Source of the DNA: Mesorhizobium loti
Lineage (GTDB): Bacteria; Pseudomonadota; Alphaproteobacteria; Rhizobiales; Rhizobiaceae
NCBI RefSeq assembly: GCF_013170705.1
Contig: NZ_CP033334.1
Location: 4,441,501-4,505,500 of the forward strand
DNA: 64,000 nucleotides
Direction: 5' to 3'
The translations under genes and the position numbers were made by a program. The notes under the pieces are model-generated. The model saw nothing but the letters and a program-made list of their open reading frames with translations, was not told the DNA's origin and made no database searches. Below are positions 1 to 11,399 of this stretch, one piece after another (position 1 is the first letter of the stretch; the number at the start of each line of letters is the position of its first letter).

Positions 1-240
1 ACCGGCGGCTATTCGACGATGATGCCGAACCACCACATCACCAAGCCGGTGCTGATCGGTGAAATCCAGGCCAATGGCCAGTTCGAAACAGTTTCGAAGA
101 CGCCGGGCCTGGTGATGGGCGACGAATGGTCCGACTACCTGCCCGACTCCAAGGACCTGATTTCCGATTGGCGCGCGCCGCTGAGTTGCGGCAACTTCAA
201 CGTCAAAACCGGCAAGTGCGGCGGCAAAGGCACAAACTGA
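1..240 (+). CDS. urtA: urea ABC transporter substrate-binding protein UrtA, C-terminal end
   Basis: Only the last 79 codons are in the window; the reading frame is open from base 1. The tail (TGGYSTMMPNHHITKPVLIGE, then a segment rich in Asp and Trp, and a Cys-containing end CGNFNVKTGKCGGKG) resembles the C-terminus of periplasmic urea-binding proteins of the branched-chain amino-acid (HAAT/Leu-IleVal) type. The assignment is strengthened by the permease and ATPase genes urtBCDE that follow on the same strand. UrtA captures urea in the periplasm and delivers it to the UrtBC channel. Two strong hairpins separate it from urtB. Confidence 0.85.
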   Translation, partial: TGGYSTMMPNHHITKPVLIGEIQANGQFETVSKTPGLVMGDEWSDYLPDSKDLISDWRAPLSCGNFNVKTGKCGGKGTN

Positions 241-247
241 TCCTCCC

Positions 248-315
248 GGGCTGGACCTCCGGGTCCATGCCCAAGACCGCGCGCGTCCGGACTGTTTCCT
301 CCACTGTCCGGACGC
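248..315 (+). other. two tandem stem-loops between urtA and urtB
   Basis: The first hairpin (248–272) pairs TGGACC with GGTCCA around a TCCG loop and extends through GGGC/GCCC. The second (283–315) has a perfect 10-bp stem GCGTCCGGAC/GTCCGGACGC with a 13-nt loop. Neither is followed by a T-run, so they look more like mRNA-protecting or processing structures than full terminators. Their place just after the binding-protein gene suggests that they raise urtA transcript level over urtBCDE (inference). Confidence 0.6.
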
Positions 316-346
316 CCATTAAACCTTCAAGGGTCACCAAGAGCCG

Positions 347-1963
347 ATGAAGATTTTCCATGCGATGGGCCTGGCGCTCTTGTTCCTGTTGACGACGCTG
401 TCGTCTTCGGGCGCTGCGGAAGCCGATCTGCGTGCCATTATCGCCAAGTTCGCGACAGTAACGGACTTTTCCGAGACGGGAGCCGTCGTTCAAGAGTTGA
501 CAGCCACGGGCGACCCGGCTGTCGAACGGCCGCTTGCTGCATTGGCGGACGGCAATCTTTACTTTCGCACGGCCGACTCGATGGTGTTTGTCGGCGAGGA
601 AGGCGACGAGAACGTCAAGCTTTTCGATCCGCTGAGCGGCGAGGCAGCAGGAGAGGCCTCCGCGGACGACATCACCAAGATCAGCGTCAACAACACGTTG
701 CGCCGCGCCATCCGTGATGCATTGGGCACGCTGACGCTTGGTTCCAAGGATCCGGCTGTGCGCATTGCCGCAGCCGACACTATGTTCAAGACACCCGATG
801 CCGCCAACATCGAGCCGCTCGACGCGGCGATCGCCAGTGAAAGCGTGGCGAGCGTCAAGGCTTTGCTCGAGCAGGCCCGTGCCGCGTCCATACTGGTTTC
901 AGAAAAGCCCGATGCAGACAAGTTGGCGGCCATCGCGCTGATCGGCGCGCGCGGCGACCGTAACGCGGTTTCGCTTCTCACTTCCGTCGAGGCCAACGCC
1001 TCGGGAGCAGTGAAGGAAGCGGCGACGGCCGCGATCGCCAGCATCAATTCCACGCTGGCTTTCTGGGATGCCGGCCAGAACATCTGGTACGGCATTTCGC
1101 TGGGCTCGGTGCTGCTGCTCGCCGCGATCGGGCTCGCCATCACCTTCGGCGTGATGGGCGTCATCAACATGGCGCATGGCGAAATGGTGATGCTGGGTGC
1201 CTATACCACCTTCGTCGTCCAGCAGGTGATCCGCACATCCTTTCCCGGCCTGTTCGACTGGTCGCTGGTGATCGCACTGCCGCTTGCCTTCCTCGTCGCC
1301 GCACTGGTTGGTCTCGCCATAGAACGCGGCGTCATCCGCTTCCTTTACGGCCGACCGCTGGAGACGCTGCTGGCGACATGGGGCGTGTCGCTGATCCTGC
1401 AGCAGGCGGTGCGCTCGATCTTCGGGCCGACCAACCAGGAGGTCGGCAATCCATCCTGGATGTCGGGTTCGTTCTATGTCGGTCAGTTGGCCATCACCTG
1501 GAACCGTCTGTGGATCCTCGTTTTCGCGCTCACCGTGTTCGGCGTGTTGCTCTACGTGATGAAACGCACGCCCTGGGGCCTCCAGATGCGGGCCGTCACC
1601 GCCAACCGCCGCATGGCCGCCTCGATGGGCATCAGAACGCCATGGGTCGACGCGCTGACTTTCGCGCTGGGATCCGGCATTGCCGGCATCGCCGGCGTCG
1701 CGCTAAGCCAGATCGACAATGTCTCGCCCAATCTCGGCCGCGGCTACATCATCGACAGTTTCATGGTCGTCGTCTTCGGCGGTGTCGGCAATCTGTGGGG
1801 CACGCTGGTCGGCGCCTTCTCACTCGGCATCGTCAACAAGTTCCTCGAGCCTTATGCCGGCGCGGTGCTCGGCAAGATCGTCGTGCTGGTGCTGATCATC
1901 CTGTTCATCCAGAAGCGGCCGCGCGGCCTGTTCGCGCTCAAGGGCAGGGCGGTGGAAGCATGA
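347..1963 (+). CDS. urtB: urea ABC transporter permease UrtB
   Basis: 538 residues. Residues 1–24 form a signal peptide ending in GAAEA. Then comes a soluble, Ala-rich, helical-repeat-like periplasmic domain to about residue 240. The rest is the LivH-type membrane domain with about eight hydrophobic segments, starting at GISLGSVLLLAAIGLAITFG. The signal-plus-soluble extension is typical of UrtB and separates it from ordinary LivH. It pairs with UrtC to form the urea channel in the inner membrane. The ATG is preceded by a modest purine-rich stretch. The stop overlaps the urtC start (ATGA), which implies translational coupling. Confidence 0.93.
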   Translation: MKIFHAMGLALLFLLTTLSSSGAAEADLRAIIAKFATVTDFSETGAVVQELTATGDPAVERPLAALADGNLYFRTADSMVFVGEEGDENVKLFDPLSGEAAGEASADDITKISVNNTLRRAIRDALGTLTLGSKDPAVRIAAADTMFKTPDAANIEPLDAAIASESVASVKALLEQARAASILVSEKPDADKLAAIALIGARGDRNAVSLLTSVEANASGAVKEAATAAIASINSTLAFWDAGQNIWYGISLGSVLLLAAIGLAITFGVMGVINMAHGEMVMLGAYTTFVVQQVIRTSFPGLFDWSLVIALPLAFLVAALVGLAIERGVIRFLYGRPLETLLATWGVSLILQQAVRSIFGPTNQEVGNPSWMSGSFYVGQLAITWNRLWILVFALTVFGVLLYVMKRTPWGLQMRAVTANRRMAASMGIRTPWVDALTFALGSGIAGIAGVALSQIDNVSPNLGRGYIIDSFMVVVFGGVGNLWGTLVGAFSLGIVNKFLEPYAGAVLGKIVVLVLIILFIQKRPRGLFALKGRAVEA

Positions 1964-3189
1964 TCACGGGACGCTTCTTCGCCGCAGGCGCGGACCGCCG
2001 CATCGCCATCGCCATTTTCGTCCTGTTGGCGGCGGCCATCATCGTGCCACTGCTCAACCTGGCTGTTTCTCCGGCAAGCGCGTTCTACATTCCGCCCTAT
2101 ATCGTGGCGCTGACCGGAAAATATCTCTGCTATGCTCTGCTGGCGCTCTCGCTCGACCTGGTCTGGGGCTATTGCGGCATCCTCTCGCTTGGCCATGGCG
2201 CCTTCTTCGCGCTCGGCGGCTACGCGATGGGCATGTACCTGATGCGCCAGATCGGCTCGCGCGGCGTCTACGGCAACCCGATCCTGCCGGATTTCATGGT
2301 GTTCCTGAACTACAAGGAATTGCCCTGGTTCTGGCATGGCTTCGACCATTTCTGGTTCGCCGCGCTCATGGTGCTTGCCGTGCCCGGCCTGCTTGCCTTC
2401 GTCTTCGGCTGGTTCGCCTTCCGCAGCCGCGTGACCGGCGTCTATCTCTCGATCATCACCCAGGCGATGACCTATGCGCTGCTGCTGGCCTTCTTCCGCA
2501 ACGATATGGGTTTCGGCGGCAATAACGGGCTGACCGATTTCAAGGATATTCTGGGCTTCAACGTGCAGGCCGATGCAACCCGTTCGGCTCTTTTCGCCGT
2601 CAGTGCGGTGATTACGGCGCTCGCCGTGTTCGTCGCCTGGGCCATCGTCGGTTCCAAATACGGCAAGCTCCTGATGGCGGTGCGCGACGCCGAGAGCCGC
2701 ACGCGCTTCCTCGGCTGGCGGGCGGAGAACGTGAAACTGTTTGCCTTCACGGTCTCGGCCGTCATGGCCGGCATTGCCGGCGCGCTCTACGTGCCGCAGG
2801 TCGGCATCATCAATCCCGGCGAGTTCGAACCGTCCAATTCGATCGAGGTGGTGATCTGGGCGGCCGTCGGCGGGCGCGGCACCATCGTCGGGCCGATCAT
2901 CGGCGCGCTGCTGGTCAATGCCGGCAAATCCTGGTTCACCGGCGTGCTGCCGGAACTCTGGCTGTTTGCGCTGGGCGGGCTGTTCGTCGCCGTCACGCTG
3001 CTCCTGCCGAAGGGTATCGTCGGCATGTGGGATTCCTGGCGTGGCAACGCCAGGGCGCTGCGGGCGGCGTCGCTGGCCGAGGAGGCCGGCACCGATGGCG
3101 ACCCGGCGCCAGCCAAGATCGGTCGCAGCGCGGCGACAAAGCCCGGCGACTGGTCGTCGTCCGGCCCCGAACCGCAGCCGGCGGAGTAA
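1960..3189 (+). CDS. urtC: urea ABC transporter permease UrtC
   Basis: 409 residues from the ATG that overlaps the urtB stop. The reading frame is open much further upstream, but that part lies inside urtB. It is a LivM-type permease with about ten hydrophobic segments and the motif GVYLSIITQAMTYALLLAFF typical of this family, ending in LLPKGIVG. A polar, Pro/Ala-rich tail of about 50 residues follows. It forms the second half of the urea channel. It lies 3 nt upstream of urtD. Confidence 0.93.
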   Translation: MITGRFFAAGADRRIAIAIFVLLAAAIIVPLLNLAVSPASAFYIPPYIVALTGKYLCYALLALSLDLVWGYCGILSLGHGAFFALGGYAMGMYLMRQIGSRGVYGNPILPDFMVFLNYKELPWFWHGFDHFWFAALMVLAVPGLLAFVFGWFAFRSRVTGVYLSIITQAMTYALLLAFFRNDMGFGGNNGLTDFKDILGFNVQADATRSALFAVSAVITALAVFVAWAIVGSKYGKLLMAVRDAESRTRFLGWRAENVKLFAFTVSAVMAGIAGALYVPQVGIINPGEFEPSNSIEVVIWAAVGGRGTIVGPIIGALLVNAGKSWFTGVLPELWLFALGGLFVAVTLLLPKGIVGMWDSWRGNARALRAASLAEEAGTDGDPAPAKIGRSAATKPGDWSSSGPEPQPAE

Positions 3190-3192
3190 GCG

Positions 3193-3939
3193 ATGTCGAA
3201 GTCGAACACCATCCTTTATCTCGACGGCGTCTCGGTCTCCTTCGACGGTTTTCGCGCCATCAACAACCTGTCTCTTGTGCTCGACAAGGGCGAGATGCGT
3301 GCCATCATCGGCCCCAATGGCGCCGGCAAGACGACGATGATGGACATCGTGACCGGCAAGACGCGGCCCGACGAAGGCGAAGTGTTCTTCGACGGCCAGG
3401 TGGATCTCACAAGGCATGACGAGGCCGAGATAGCCATGATGGGCATCGGCCGCAAATTCCAGAAGCCGACCGTCTTCGAGAGCCATACGATCGAGGAAAA
3501 TCTGATGCTGGCGCTGAAGGGGCCGCGTTCGATCTTCCCGGCGCTGTTCCACCGCCGCTCCGCCGCCGAGGCGCGCCAGATCGATGATATTCTTGGCATC
3601 ATACGGCTGGGCGACAAACGCAACGAACTGGCGGCCAACCTCAGTCACGGCCAGAAGCAGTGGCTGGAGATCGGCATGCTCTTGGCACAGGATCCGAAGC
3701 TGCTTCTGGTCGACGAACCGGTGGCCGGGATGACCGACGCCGAGACCGAGGAGACCGCGCGGCTGCTCAAGGATATTGCGCGCGACCATTCGGTCATTGT
3801 CGTCGAGCACGACATGCATTTCGTGCGCGAACTCGGCGTCAAGGTGACCTGCCTGCATGAGGGCTCCGTGCTCTCGGAAGGCACGCTCGATTTTGTCTCG
3901 GCCGACGAGCGTGTCGTCGAAGTCTATCTGGGGAGGTAA
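3193..3939 (+). CDS. urtD: urea ABC transporter ATPase UrtD
   Basis: 248 residues, LivG-type ATPase. Visible motifs: Walker A GPNGAGKT near residue 40, a Q-loop in IGRKFQKPTVFE, signature LSHGQKQ near residue 150, Walker B LLLVDEP near 173, and H-loop VVEHDMHFV. The LSHGQ form of the signature, rather than LSGGQ, is common in UrtD. It sits on the cytoplasmic face of UrtBC with UrtE and powers urea import. A strong GGGAGG overlaps its 3' end and precedes a tiny reading frame. Confidence 0.93.
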   Translation: MSKSNTILYLDGVSVSFDGFRAINNLSLVLDKGEMRAIIGPNGAGKTTMMDIVTGKTRPDEGEVFFDGQVDLTRHDEAEIAMMGIGRKFQKPTVFESHTIEENLMLALKGPRSIFPALFHRRSAAEARQIDDILGIIRLGDKRNELAANLSHGQKQWLEIGMLLAQDPKLLLVDEPVAGMTDAETEETARLLKDIARDHSVIVVEHDMHFVRELGVKVTCLHEGSVLSEGTLDFVSADERVVEVYLGR

Positions 3940-3941
3940 GC

Positions 3942-4007
3942 ATGGTCTGGCGGGTTCAATTCCATCGCTTCGATTTGGCCTTTCTCCGGTTCTGGAAAAG
4001 GCGCTGA
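3942..4007 (+). CDS. possible 21-residue leader-like peptide between urtD and urtE
   Basis: An ATG lies 5 nt after GGGAGG (the end of urtD) and opens a 21-codon frame (MVWRVQFHRFDLAFLRFWKRR), which stops 3 nt before the urtE ATG. The peptide is very basic and aromatic. The start signal is good, but there is no evidence of conservation, and the frame may simply be what keeps ribosomes moving from urtD to urtE. No function is assigned. Confidence 0.25.
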   Translation: MVWRVQFHRFDLAFLRFWKRR

Positions 4008-4010
4008 GAC

Positions 4011-4706
4011 ATGCTCGAGGTTTCAAACGCCACACTTCACTACGGTGCCGCCCAGGCGTTGCGTGGTGTCTCGCTGAAGGCGGGCGCCGGCAAGATCACC
4101 TGCGTGCTCGGCCGCAATGGCGTCGGCAAGACCAGTTTGATGAGATCGATCGTTGGCCATCATCGGCTGACGAGCGGAAGCGTTGCCTTCGAGGGGAAGG
4201 CGCTCGACCGGAGCGCGGCGTATGACCGCGCCCGGTCGGGCATCGCATTCGTACCGCAGGGCAGGGAGATCTTTCCCCTGCTCACGGTGCGGGAGAACCT
4301 GGAATCGGGTTTTGCGCCATTGAAGCGCGCCGACCGCAACGTGCCGGCGCATGTCTTCGAGCTGTTTCCGGTGCTGAAGCAGATGCTTGGCCGCCGTGGC
4401 GGCGATCTTTCCGGCGGCCAGCAGCAGCAACTCGCCATCGGCAGGGCGCTGGTGATGCGGCCGAAGCTTCTGGTGCTGGATGAGCCGACGGAAGGGATAC
4501 AACCGTCGATCATCAAGGATATCGGCCGCGCCATACGCTACCTGCGCGACCAGGCCGGCATCGCGGTTCTGCTGGTCGAACAGTATCTCGACTTCTGTCG
4601 CGAGCTCGCCGACGAGGTCAACATCATGGATCGTGGCCTGATCGTCCACACCGGCCCGGCGGAAGATTTGGACCGGGCCGATGTCCGCAAATTTCTCACG
4701 GTCTAG
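4011..4706 (+). CDS. urtE: urea ABC transporter ATPase UrtE
   Basis: 231 residues, LivF-type ATPase. Walker A is GRNGVGKT (about 36–43), the signature is LSGGQQQQ near residue 130, Walker B is LLVLDEPTEGIQPS near 155 and the H-loop region is VLLVEQYLDF. The DEPTEGIQPSI stretch is the usual UrtE signature. It pairs with UrtD. It is the last gene of the urea-uptake unit; no urease genes follow in this window, and I see no clear terminator after it. Confidence 0.93.
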   Translation: MLEVSNATLHYGAAQALRGVSLKAGAGKITCVLGRNGVGKTSLMRSIVGHHRLTSGSVAFEGKALDRSAAYDRARSGIAFVPQGREIFPLLTVRENLESGFAPLKRADRNVPAHVFELFPVLKQMLGRRGGDLSGGQQQQLAIGRALVMRPKLLVLDEPTEGIQPSIIKDIGRAIRYLRDQAGIAVLLVEQYLDFCRELADEVNIMDRGLIVHTGPAEDLDRADVRKFLTV

Positions 4707-4974
4707 AATCGGTACTGGACTTCAGTTTCTGGTCCGAATTCCTTGGCAAATCCAATATTTCTTTCATCCGGCCATTCGCGTCTCTGGTGCATCAGGGACT
4801 GCATGCTAGTCTTTTTCTTGGCTTTGTGAGTCGGCCGCTTCCGTACCAGTCTGGTTATCGCAGATCGAGGGCGCGGCGAAGGCCGGGCAAGTTCCAGGCA
4901 AGCAAGGCTTCCTAGCTTCCCTCCTGCGATCTTTGTCGTTCAACGCGTTTGGGCACACAGGCTAAGGGACAGCC

Positions 4975-5151
4975 ATGGAACGTTACGTCGAGGACTATCA
5001 GAAACGGCGGCTTACCGAACGCGTCGACATCATCGCCGCCATCAACATCCTGAGGTCGCAAGGCTGCGAATACGACGACCTGATCGAGGAGATCACCAAG
5101 GTCTTCTACGTCGACCTCGATGCCTTCAATGAGATCGTCATGGCGGCATAA
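4975..5151 (+). CDS. small conserved-looking protein of unknown function (58 aa)
   Basis: A short frame encodes an acidic protein that begins MERYVEDYQKRRLTERVDII and ends NEIVMAA. It starts with ATG 6 nt after AAGGGA, a reasonable ribosome-binding site. The predicted chain is almost entirely helical (helix–turn–helix–helix pattern LIEEITKVFYVDLDAFNEIV) with no membrane segment or signal. I believe similar short proteins occur in other rhizobia but cannot name a family. It stands alone between the urea operon and a convergent diguanylate cyclase gene. Confidence 0.6.
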   Translation: MERYVEDYQKRRLTERVDIIAAINILRSQGCEYDDLIEEITKVFYVDLDAFNEIVMAA

Positions 5152-5201
5152 GAGCCGCCTTTGCCTACCCACAACCACAGGCTCGGTATTGGTACGCGCG
5201 G

Positions 5202-6350
5202 TCAGCCCGCGCGTCGGAGTGGCGAGGCCGTGACGCGGTTGCGGCCGCCACGCTTGGCGTCGTAGAGCGCCTTGTCGGCGGCGCTGAGCACCTTGTCGAA
5301 GCTGAGGCCTTCCTTGCTGCCGAATGCAAAGCCGGCACTGACCGTGCAGGTCAGGGAACCGTTTTCGGTCTCAATCAAGCGCGTCGCGAAAGCGGTCCGG
5401 ATGCGCTCTGCGGTTTCTTCAACCGTCTCCGGCAGAGTGCGCTTCAACACCAGCGCGAATTCCTCGCCGCCCATGCGCGCCGCCACGTCGGCCTGGCGAA
5501 GATTGCCGGCGAGTTCCCCGGCGAAAACTTTCAACACCTCGTCACCCGCCGCGTGGCCGTATTCGTCGTTGATCGCCTTGAAGTTGTCGAGGTCGAAGAC
5601 GACCACAGCGGTAAAGGCGCCGACCGGGACATTGCCATGCAGGTCGAACAGGGCGCGCCGGTTGAGCAGCCCGGTCAAGGGATCGGTCAGGGCATCACGG
5701 CGGTGGTGCCTCGCCAGACGACCCTGATTGAGCGCAAGCGACAGGGCACCGATCCCCGTCATGCTGGCGATGACCACGATGAGGCTCAGTTCCTCCGCCC
5801 AGTTGCTCGGCGCGTGCCCCAGGACCAGTTTTCCATCCCAGGCAAGAACCATGGCGCAGAGCGCGAAAGACGTGGCGGTGGCCAAATAGAGCGCGGTGAT
5901 GCCGATCGTCAGGGCAGGAGCCTCGTTCCGGCACCTCCAATATTCGAATGCGGTAGCAAACAGAAGCAAGGCCGCGAAGGAGTTCTCGAATATGAAGCCC
6001 AGCCCGTCATAGCCCAGCGCCATGGGAGGCAGCGTCACCACCAGCGAAAGACAACCCAACAGCGTTCGCCCGACCGGTGAATCGCCCGTTCTGAACTGAT
6101 AGGCAGCGCCCAGCATGGTTGAAAAGCCGATCAGCAGGAAACCCAGCGCGGCGAGGCCGAGCAGCCGCCCGGGCATGTCGATATAGGCGTCATAGAAGAA
6201 GATATCGCCGACCACGAACACGAGGCTGATTGCCCATGTCAGCAGGAAACGCTCGGAGCGAGCGGTTAGCCACATGCCGAACAATGTCAGGCTAAGGCAG
6301 GCCGCGGAGAACCCGACAGCTAGCAGAAGCGAAGTGTAGTCCAGCGACAT
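5202..6350 (-). CDS. membrane-bound diguanylate cyclase (GGDEF domain)
   Basis: 382 residues. The start chosen is the ATG behind GGAAAGAGGGGC; an in-frame ATG 22 codons upstream has no such site. About six hydrophobic segments fill residues 1–195, then comes a GGDEF domain with the active-site motif GGEEF at about 294–298. An intact product-inhibition site RxxD (RQAD) lies five residues before it. It should make cyclic di-GMP from two GTP and be feedback-inhibited. The N-terminal membrane part may sense a signal. It is convergent with the small gene before it and has no operon partner. Confidence 0.85.
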   Translation of the reverse strand: MSLDYTSLLLAVGFSAACLSLTLFGMWLTARSERFLLTWAISLVFVVGDIFFYDAYIDMPGRLLGLAALGFLLIGFSTMLGAAYQFRTGDSPVGRTLLGCLSLVVTLPPMALGYDGLGFIFENSFAALLLFATAFEYWRCRNEAPALTIGITALYLATATSFALCAMVLAWDGKLVLGHAPSNWAEELSLIVVIASMTGIGALSLALNQGRLARHHRRDALTDPLTGLLNRRALFDLHGNVPVGAFTAVVVFDLDNFKAINDEYGHAAGDEVLKVFAGELAGNLRQADVAARMGGEEFALVLKRTLPETVEETAERIRTAFATRLIETENGSLTCTVSAGFAFGSKEGLSFDKVLSAADKALYDAKRGGRNRVTASPLRRAG

Positions 6351-6520
6351 GCCCCTCTTTCCTTGCCGGCGGCGGTTCCATCTCTGCGGCTTGGCGTCGC
6401 CGCATTCATGCAGCAAGGAAGTGTCGATAAGGTTACGATGGGGGCGAAGATGCCATCAAAAGGCGCTTTGCCAAGCGCAAAACGCATAGGTTACGCCTAC
6501 GGCATGCGGCCCGTTGCTCG

Positions 6521-7327
6521 TCAGTCCGCCACGCGTTTCATCAGCGCCATCGCCCCAAAAGGCGCGCGCACCTTGCCCTCGGTGATGAAGTAGACGAACA
6601 CGTCGCGCGGCTGGACCGGAGCGTCGGTGGCGGGGTCGGCACGCCGCAAATCGGCCGGCTGCCTTCCTTCCGCCCAGATCCTTGCACGTGCCGCCCATTC
6701 GTCGAGCGCCTTCGGCGTATAGCAGTCGGGATTGTCGTCCGAGCCGGTCTGCAGCCGGACGTAAATGAAATCGCCGGTCACATCGGCGATATCAGGATAT
6801 TTGGCATGGTCGGCATAGACGATCGCCGCTTTGTATTTGCGCGCGAGCGCGGGGAATTCCGGCACGATGAAACTGTCATTGCGCACTTCGAGTGCATGGC
6901 GAAGGGCGACACCATCCTGCTTTTCCGGCAGCAGTTTCAAAAAGGCTTCGAAATCGTCCGGATCGAATTTCTTGGTTGGCGCGAACTGCCACAGGATTGG
7001 ACCGAGCTTGTCGCCGAGCGCGGCAACGCCGGAACCCAGGAAGCGCATCATCGATTCACCGGCTTCGCCCAGCACACGCCGGTTTGTGACGAAGCGGTTG
7101 CCTTTCAGCGAATAGACAAAGCCGTCCGGTGCCTCGCTGGCCCACTTGACGAAGGTCGGCTCCTTGAAGCTGGAATAATAGGTGCCGTTGACCTCGATGC
7201 TCGGCACCTGCCGGCTGGCGTATTGCAACTGCTTGGCTTTCGAAAGCTTGTCTGGATAGAAGGACGTGTCCCAGGGCTCGAAGGTCCAGCCGCCCATGCC
7301 GGAGCGGATTGTTCCCGATTTGCTCAT
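6521..7327 (-). CDS. DUF72 family protein (YecE-like)
   Basis: 268 residues from the ATG behind GGGAGGACC; the longer frame upstream overlaps the acetyltransferase gene. The sequence has the DUF72 hallmarks GMGGWTFEPW near the start, SIEVNGTYYSSF and a late segment VYFITEGKVRAPFGAM. The fold is a TIM-barrel-like domain; the biochemical role is not established. It is the last member of a minus-strand set uvrA–DUF302–GNAT–DUF72, 43 nt behind the acetyltransferase gene, so it may be co-transcribed with uvrA. Confidence 0.8.
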   Translation of the reverse strand: MSKSGTIRSGMGGWTFEPWDTSFYPDKLSKAKQLQYASRQVPSIEVNGTYYSSFKEPTFVKWASEAPDGFVYSLKGNRFVTNRRVLGEAGESMMRFLGSGVAALGDKLGPILWQFAPTKKFDPDDFEAFLKLLPEKQDGVALRHALEVRNDSFIVPEFPALARKYKAAIVYADHAKYPDIADVTGDFIYVRLQTGSDDNPDCYTPKALDEWAARARIWAEGRQPADLRRADPATDAPVQPRDVFVYFITEGKVRAPFGAMALMKRVAD

Positions 7328-7370
7328 TGTGGTCCTCCCGAGTGCAGAAGTCTGGCCAAATTCAGAAAAA

Positions 7371-7835
7371 TCAGACCGTCGTGGTTTCGCCGACCGGTTT
7401 TGCCATGTCGACCAGTACCCATCCTGGCCTGCAAGGGTTGGGTCGGTGACCCGTTTCGCGATAGCCGTAAGCGAGATAGAGCGCGATGTTCCGTTGCATT
7501 TTCGCATTGGTGTAGAGCCGTATCTCCGGCAGGCCCCACAAGCGCGTCTGCTCGTCGGCGTGTCTCAGCAATGCGATACCGAACCCCTTGCCCTGGAAGG
7601 CGGGCGACACAGCGACGGAGAAGATCATCGCGTGATCCTCATGCCGCTCCAGCGTGATCACTCCGGCAAGTTCGCCGCCGCTCTCCAGCAGCCAGACCTC
7701 GCCGTTGGCGATGCGCGGCGCATAGTCCTCGGTCACCGGGATCGGCGGCGCGTCGAGTATCGCGTTGTAGGGAGCGTAGGCTGCTTCCGTCAGCTTGACG
7801 ATCGCGGCGAGATCTTCGGAGCGCGCAAGCCTCAT
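7371..7835 (-). CDS. GNAT family N-acetyltransferase
   Basis: 154 residues with the GNAT acetyl-CoA binding segment FSVAVSPAFQGKGFGIALL (V-x-P-x-x-Q-G-x-G-x-A) and the later ALYLAYGYRETG. The N-terminal MRLARSEDLAAIVKLTEAAY is the usual first strand and helix. The substrate cannot be told from sequence. The start overlaps the stop of the DUF302 gene by 4 nt (ATGA), so the two are translationally coupled. Confidence 0.82.
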   Translation of the reverse strand: MRLARSEDLAAIVKLTEAAYAPYNAILDAPPIPVTEDYAPRIANGEVWLLESGGELAGVITLERHEDHAMIFSVAVSPAFQGKGFGIALLRHADEQTRLWGLPEIRLYTNAKMQRNIALYLAYGYRETGHRPNPCRPGWVLVDMAKPVGETTTV

Positions 7836-8241
7836 GATTGATCCATTCCAGCGGCAGCGGCGATCATCTTTTTCATGCCGGCAGCCATAGCCGCGACCGT
7901 GGCGCGGCTGGTTTCGCCCAGGCCATGGCGCTCGGCGATCCAGTGCGGATCATTGTAGGACAGCCAGATCTTGCCGTCCTCATCCTCCCAGGCCAGCGCC
8001 TTCAACGGCAGGTCGATGCCGGCAAGTTGCCTGTCCTGCATCAGTGGTGTGCCACCTCTGGGGTTGCCGAAAATCAGCAACTCTGTCGGCCGCAGCGAGG
8101 CGCCGACATCGCGTGCGCCGGCTGCATGATCGATGCGAGTGAACACATGCAGTCCGGATCGCTCGATCGCCTCGGCGAGGCGATCGATGGTTTCGGTCAC
8201 GCCAAAACGGCTCTGGGCCGTGATGAGACCATCCTCCGCCA

Positions 8242-8242
<1 letters not shown>
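7832..8242 (-). CDS. DUF302 domain protein
   Basis: 136 residues from the ATG that shares one base with the uvrA stop (TGATG); a GTG one codon earlier gives a 4-nt overlap and is equally possible. The pattern TxxRLAEAIERSGLHVFTRIDHA, then LLIFGNPRGGTPLM and LPLKALAWEDEDGKIWLSYN, matches DUF302. No catalytic role is known. Coupling to uvrA places it in a DNA-damage-regulated transcript, although a link to repair is not shown. Confidence 0.8.
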
Positions 8243-11163
<2,921 letters not shown>

Positions 11164-11315
11164 CGCCGGTCGCCGCCTCAGATCTGGAATTCGTGGGATT
11201 GGCGGGATTTTCCCGGCCATCCCCTATGTAGGTGTTTTTGCCGCCACGTCGAGAGACGCCACAATTCCCGACAGAAGTCGTTTAACCGCCTTTCGCGCGA
11301 ACGGGCAAGCGGAAA

Positions 11316-11330
11316 GAACAAAGGCTGAAC
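11316..11330 (-). promoter_or_regulatory. LexA (SOS) box upstream of uvrA
   Basis: GAAC-AAAGGCT-GAAC on the plus strand (GTTC-N7-GTTC read toward uvrA) is an exact match to the alphaproteobacterial LexA site. It lies about 150 nt upstream of the uvrA ATG. This predicts repression by LexA and induction after DNA damage. I could not place a confident -10 element beside it. Confidence 0.8.
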
Positions 11331-11399
11331 ACGCTCCTGACAAAGCTGTGCAGAAACTGACCGGGACGTAACCTCCCTTCGATCACATTTTTCCGTAAC

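Noticed and set aside
1852..4035. 727-codon open frame on the minus strand over urtC and urtD
   Set aside because: Low-complexity, Arg/His/Asp-rich translation and no start signal; the plus strand encodes clear ABC proteins.
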